Below, in pieces: positions 32,895 through 35,576 of a stretch of DNA of 35,576 bases. Positions within the stretch are counted from its first letter, which is position 1, and each line of letters opens with the position of its first letter. This DNA is from Thiosulfatihalobacter marinus (GTDB lineage: Bacteria > Pseudomonadota > Alphaproteobacteria > Rhodobacterales > Rhodobacteraceae), in contig NZ_JAECRZ010000021.1 of assembly GCF_016019955.1 (NCBI RefSeq), positions 1 through 35,576 of the forward strand, given 5' to 3'. The translations under genes were made by a program, and so were the position numbers. The notes beneath the pieces were generated by a model, which had not been told where the DNA came from, did not search any database, and saw only the letters and a program-made list of their open reading frames with translations.

Positions 32895-34811
32895 TCAGCC
32901 GATCAGCTGAGCCTCGTGCCGCTTGAGTGTCACGCGGGCCGCGGTATAGGCCTCGAGCCCCTCGCGTTCGCGCAGTTCCGGGAACAGGGCGTAGATTTCC
33001 GTGCGCTGTTCCTTGTCGATGCCATTGATCGAGTATTCACCGGGCTGGAAGCTTTCGCTCCAGGCGCCGTCGGCAAGCACCACTTCGTGGCTGTCGCACA
33101 TGATGTGGATATAATCGATGCCGACAGTATCGACCTGTTGCACCCCGTCCAGATGGGTCAGGTGCTTGGCCGCCACCAGAACCTCGCGCTCGTCAAACAG
33201 CAGTTCGGCTTGCTGGGAGACCAGCAACATGCGGTGGTTGGGAGACACCATCATGTCGCGCTCGGGTTGGTTCGGACCCAATGCGCCCTGCTTGATCAGG
33301 ATCGGGCGCAGTTCGGGCCGGGCCAGAAGCTCTTTGCCGGAAAGGTGTTTGCGCCCCGTCCAGCAGATTTCCTGAAGGCCGTTGTCGCGCGTGACCACCT
33401 TGTCGCCGGGTTGCAGGTTTTCGACCGGTACTTCGCCCATCGGTGTCAGGATTCGTGTGCCCGGTGTGAAGCAGAGCGGAACGGGATCGGCAAAGATGTT
33501 CTCGATGTTGTAGAACTCGGTAACACCCACCTCTTCGTCCAGATCGTTGTAATAGGTGATGGTTCCGTTTTCGCCGTTGAGAGGATCAAACGCAACCTCG
33601 ACGCGGCCACCGGGAACGTAACGATCCACGAGGCCTGCAAGGCTGATCGAGTCGAAGTCGTCGCCGCCTTCGCCGCCGTCGATCATGCTGCCGGGGCCGA
33701 ACAGGGCGAATACATCGCGGTCATCGCCGCCGTACATGTCGTCTTCGCCTTCGATACCGGCAATCGTGTCATTGCCTTCCTGGCCATAGATCACGTCGTC
33801 GCCCGCGCCACCGATCAGCAGATCGTCCGCGTCTTCGGCAACACCCGATCCGGGCGCGGTGAAGAACACGTCGGAAATTGTCACGTCCGACGGCTCGTCC
33901 CCAAGGTTCAGATGCACGATTTCCACGCGCACGGCCGGGCCGGGGATATTCACCAGAACCGAGTTGTCGGGGTTGTCGGAGTCGCCGCTGCCACCGCCAG
34001 AAAGCGCGGCTTCGTTGCCGGGGACGCCATCGATATCGGTGATGGTGAGGTTGGTCGTGTCGCTGCCACTCAGGTTGACTTCGATCCGGTTGCCTTCGGC
34101 GTCGTAGGCATAGACCTTGACGGCCGAGTCATTGTCGATGTCGTTGACGCGGAACTGGACGTTTTCGACCGCTTCCGAGAAATCCAGATTATAGCTGGCG
34201 CCCTCGCGTTCATCGACGGCAGATCCAAGTGCGCTGTTCGGGTTGGCCGTTTCGGTGCCGTCGTCGATGCCGGTCAGCAGCTGGGGGTCGTCTTCGAAGG
34301 TGGTTTCGACACCATAATTGCCTCCCGTGGTGAACGACACCTCGACCGATCCGGTATCCTGCACGAAGGGGCCGCCCAGCGGATCGCCGTCAGCCGGGGT
34401 GCCGACTTCGTTCCAGTTGAAGCTTTCGCGGCCACCGCCGGTGGGTGTTGGTTCCGTTCCGGGCTCGTAATCGCCATAGATCGTGTCGTTGCCGCCGCCG
34501 CCAAAAACCGTATCGTTGCCGCCTTCACCTGCGATCAGGTCATCGCCCGGCGCGCCGTTGCCGTCATAAGGGCCAAATTCGTCACCCAGGATGATATCGT
34601 CATCCGCGCCGCCGCGCAGCGTGTCGTCGCCCATGCCGCCAAACAGCGTGTCATCGCCACCGCCGGCCTGAACCGAGTCATTTCCGTCGCCGGCGCTGAT
34701 CGTGTCGGCGCCTTCGGTAATGGAATCGCCTTCGCCATCGGTGTAGCCGACGGCCATGTCATCATCATTTACGCTGCCGTCCACAACGCCGGGACCAGTA
34801 GGATCAGCCAT
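32895..34811 (-). CDS. Large RTX calcium-binding protein with Hint domain (probable type I secreted)
   Basis: A 638-residue acidic protein without a signal peptide. RTX nonapeptide repeats (GGxGxDxLx) occupy residues about 34-115, for example GGGDDTLFGGMGDDTLRGG, and again about 328-375. Between them is a beta-rich domain with EVSFTTGGNYGVET and NVQFRVNDIDNDSAVKV. Residues 447 to about 590 form a Hint domain: C447 (LCFTPGTRILTPMGEVPV), the block-B VSPNHRML and the late CDSHEVVLADG. No C-terminal extein junction Asn is evident, so self-cleavage rather than splicing is the usual reading. The end, VTLKRHEAQLIG, is typical of roseobacter type I secreted proteins. The start is ATG 34811 with GAGG upstream; ATG 34823 is rejected. 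Confidence 0.9.
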   Translation of the reverse strand: MADPTGPGVVDGSVNDDDMAVGYTDGEGDSITEGADTISAGDGNDSVQAGGGDDTLFGGMGDDTLRGGADDDIILGDEFGPYDGNGAPGDDLIAGEGGNDTVFGGGGNDTIYGDYEPGTEPTPTGGGRESFNWNEVGTPADGDPLGGPFVQDTGSVEVSFTTGGNYGVETTFEDDPQLLTGIDDGTETANPNSALGSAVDEREGASYNLDFSEAVENVQFRVNDIDNDSAVKVYAYDAEGNRIEVNLSGSDTTNLTITDIDGVPGNEAALSGGGSGDSDNPDNSVLVNIPGPAVRVEIVHLNLGDEPSDVTISDVFFTAPGSGVAEDADDLLIGGAGDDVIYGQEGNDTIAGIEGEDDMYGGDDRDVFALFGPGSMIDGGEGGDDFDSISLAGLVDRYVPGGRVEVAFDPLNGENGTITYYNDLDEEVGVTEFYNIENIFADPVPLCFTPGTRILTPMGEVPVENLQPGDKVVTRDNGLQEICWTGRKHLSGKELLARPELRPILIKQGALGPNQPERDMMVSPNHRMLLVSQQAELLFDEREVLVAAKHLTHLDGVQQVDTVGIDYIHIMCDSHEVVLADGAWSESFQPGEYSINGIDKEQRTEIYALFPELREREGLEAYTAARVTLKRHEAQLIG

Positions 34812-35499
34812 AACAAACCTCATTTACTATTCCACGCCGCCGCACCAGCCGCAGGATCCGTTTGCGTCAAGGCCATTGCCCGGACACAGTCCCCACAGCG
34901 GTAGCAGGCATCGCGAAGATGCTTCAGTTATCGTTTGGCCGCCCCAAGCCAGAACTCCCGCCCCCCAGTTGGACGTGCGACAAATATGCGCCATTGCGCG
35001 GGGGCAGAAAACAAAAACCTGCCAAATTTGGCAAAAAAGCGTCGCACATGCCTTTCTCCGGTCGGTACCGAAAGGCTTTGGAATAAGGTATTCCGACGCG
35101 ATTGTTTCTCAAATGCGGCGGAAATCTGGCGAAACTGGCAGGGTTGGGCGCCCTAAACATGCCTCATTTGTGCCTTTTTTCGTTGGCCCGCCCGACTATG
35201 GGCCGGTATGGGCAACTGTCGTTTCCCGTTTGGAACCAATCGTTTCAAGCCGGGTGCGGTAGGAATGTGTTTTCCCAAGCGCAGCAGCGCGGGGATGATC
35301 ATTCGGATTTGGGAAACAAAGAGGCCGTCAGGCGGTGATTATTCATTGACCGATAACAAACCTGATTCGAATCAAGAATTCATCAGGGGAATTTGGTTAC
35401 AGAATTCGAAAGTGATTCCGGACGTGGCCAAAATTGATACCGTGTATTGCACGACGCTATTCCGGCGCGCGTTTCGGGCAGCTGACAATGCGGGGAAGA
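34812..35499. other. Non-coding gap, lower GC, upstream of the RTX-Hint gene
   Basis: About 690 bases with no convincing gene; the open frames here are short and lack ribosome sites. Two perfect palindromes are present: TGCCAAATTTGGCA at 35020-35033, flanked by A-runs, and TGATTCGAATCA at 35363-35374. Composition is noticeably richer in A+T than the neighbours. Confidence 0.6.
35020..35033. promoter_or_regulatory. Perfect 14-base palindrome, possible operator
   Basis: TGCCAAATTTGGCA, flanked by AAAAACC and AAAAAAGC. It lies 210 bases ahead of the RTX-Hint start. Its symmetry suits a dimeric regulator; nothing identifies which. Confidence 0.35.
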
Positions 35500-35550
35500 T
35501 GGTGCTGCTGGGGAGGATTGAACTCCCGACCTCACCCTTACCAAGGGTGC
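35500..35550 (-). tRNA. tRNA-Thr(GGT) 3' fragment (partial, 5' half missing)
   Basis: Read on the minus strand, the sequence is the anticodon stem CACCC, loop TTGGTAA (anticodon GGT), stem GGGTG, variable AGGTC, T stem GGGAG / CTCCC around TTCAATC, acceptor CAGCAGC, A and CCA. Upstream of this the expected D arm and the 5' acceptor GCTGCTG are absent: the 26 visible bases do not pair with CAGCAGC. Complete to the CCA but without its 5' half, so it cannot be a functional tRNA. It is probably the attachment-site remnant left by an integrative element lying to the right. Confidence 0.85.
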
Positions 35551-35576
35551 GCACATATTCCATATCTCGCTGTTAT

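Noticed and set aside
34400..34760. Repetitive DNA resembling a CRISPR array
   Set aside because: The repeats are degenerate codons for glycine- and aspartate-rich RTX nonapeptides in frame; there are no spacers and no constant repeat.
32916..34904. A very long plus-strand open frame antisense to the RTX-Hint gene
   Set aside because: It reads the complement of repetitive GC-rich RTX codons; the translation lacks any domain, whereas the minus strand has RTX and Hint motifs.
35500..35576. An intact tRNA-Thr gene at the right edge
   Set aside because: The 5' acceptor strand and D arm are not there: the 26 bases past the anticodon stem do not match the expected TA-GCTC...GAGC pattern and cannot pair with CAGCAGC. 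Recorded as a partial tRNA.

Overview
The window looks like chromosome from an alphaproteobacterium of the Rhodobacteraceae (Roseobacter/Rhodobacter group). The support is high GC, the rpoZ-rsh-DUF2062-pdxJ-acpS-lepB-rnc-era-recO gene order, a DUF1491 gene, a probable methylsuccinyl-CoA dehydrogenase of the ethylmalonyl-CoA pathway, a Hint/RTX secreted protein and a CtrA-type box. This placement is inference from gene content; there is no 16S gene in the window.

Layout. 84-3181 (minus): a Sec-exported MltB-type lytic transglycosylase and a cobalamin pair (cobC-cbiB). 3182-5222: a small receiver-like protein behind a phased CtrA-like box, a glutathionyl-hydroquinone reductase and an unknown small protein. 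5343-6521 (minus): a MalY/PatB-type C-S lyase. 6637-9359: three overlapping peptide deformylase genes, the third lacking key active-site residues, then fmt and a small membrane protein. 9489-11296: a glycosyltransferase and a methyltransferase. 11413-14161 (minus): rnhA, a methyltransferase, ispH and a NYN-domain protein. 14316-23742 (plus): a long housekeeping block covering folate (folK), transcription (rpoZ), stringent response (rsh), vitamin B6 (pdxJ), acyl carrier protein activation (acpS), protein export (lepB), RNA processing and ribosome assembly (rnc, era) and DNA repair (recO). 23807-26332 (minus): a TetR-type regulator and the acyl-CoA dehydrogenase. 26502-28448 (plus): two transport-type membrane proteins (TSUP, AI-2E family). 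28435-34811 (minus): DUF2478, a two-pore-helix-type K+ channel, a dihaem cytochrome c, an HpcH/HpaI aldolase, a second MltB (Tat-type lipoprotein) and a large RTX + Hint protein. 34812-35576 is non-coding, less GC-rich, and ends in the 3' half of a tRNA-Thr(GGT) gene whose 5' half is missing.

Functional themes. The def-def-def-fmt block handles formylation and deformylation of initiator Met. The lepB-rnc-era genes form a translationally coupled set. The two MltB paralogues at the window's two ends are a soluble and a lipid-anchored version of the same enzyme. The most unusual non-coding signals are: the tRNA-Thr 3' fragment (likely left attachment site of an integrative element lying beyond position 35550), an 11-bp-phased tandem repeat occurring at two unrelated loci, a dispersed double-palindrome repeat in two copies, and the CtrA-like array before the degenerate receiver gene. 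I saw no CRISPR array, rRNA operon, insertion sequence or intact tRNA.
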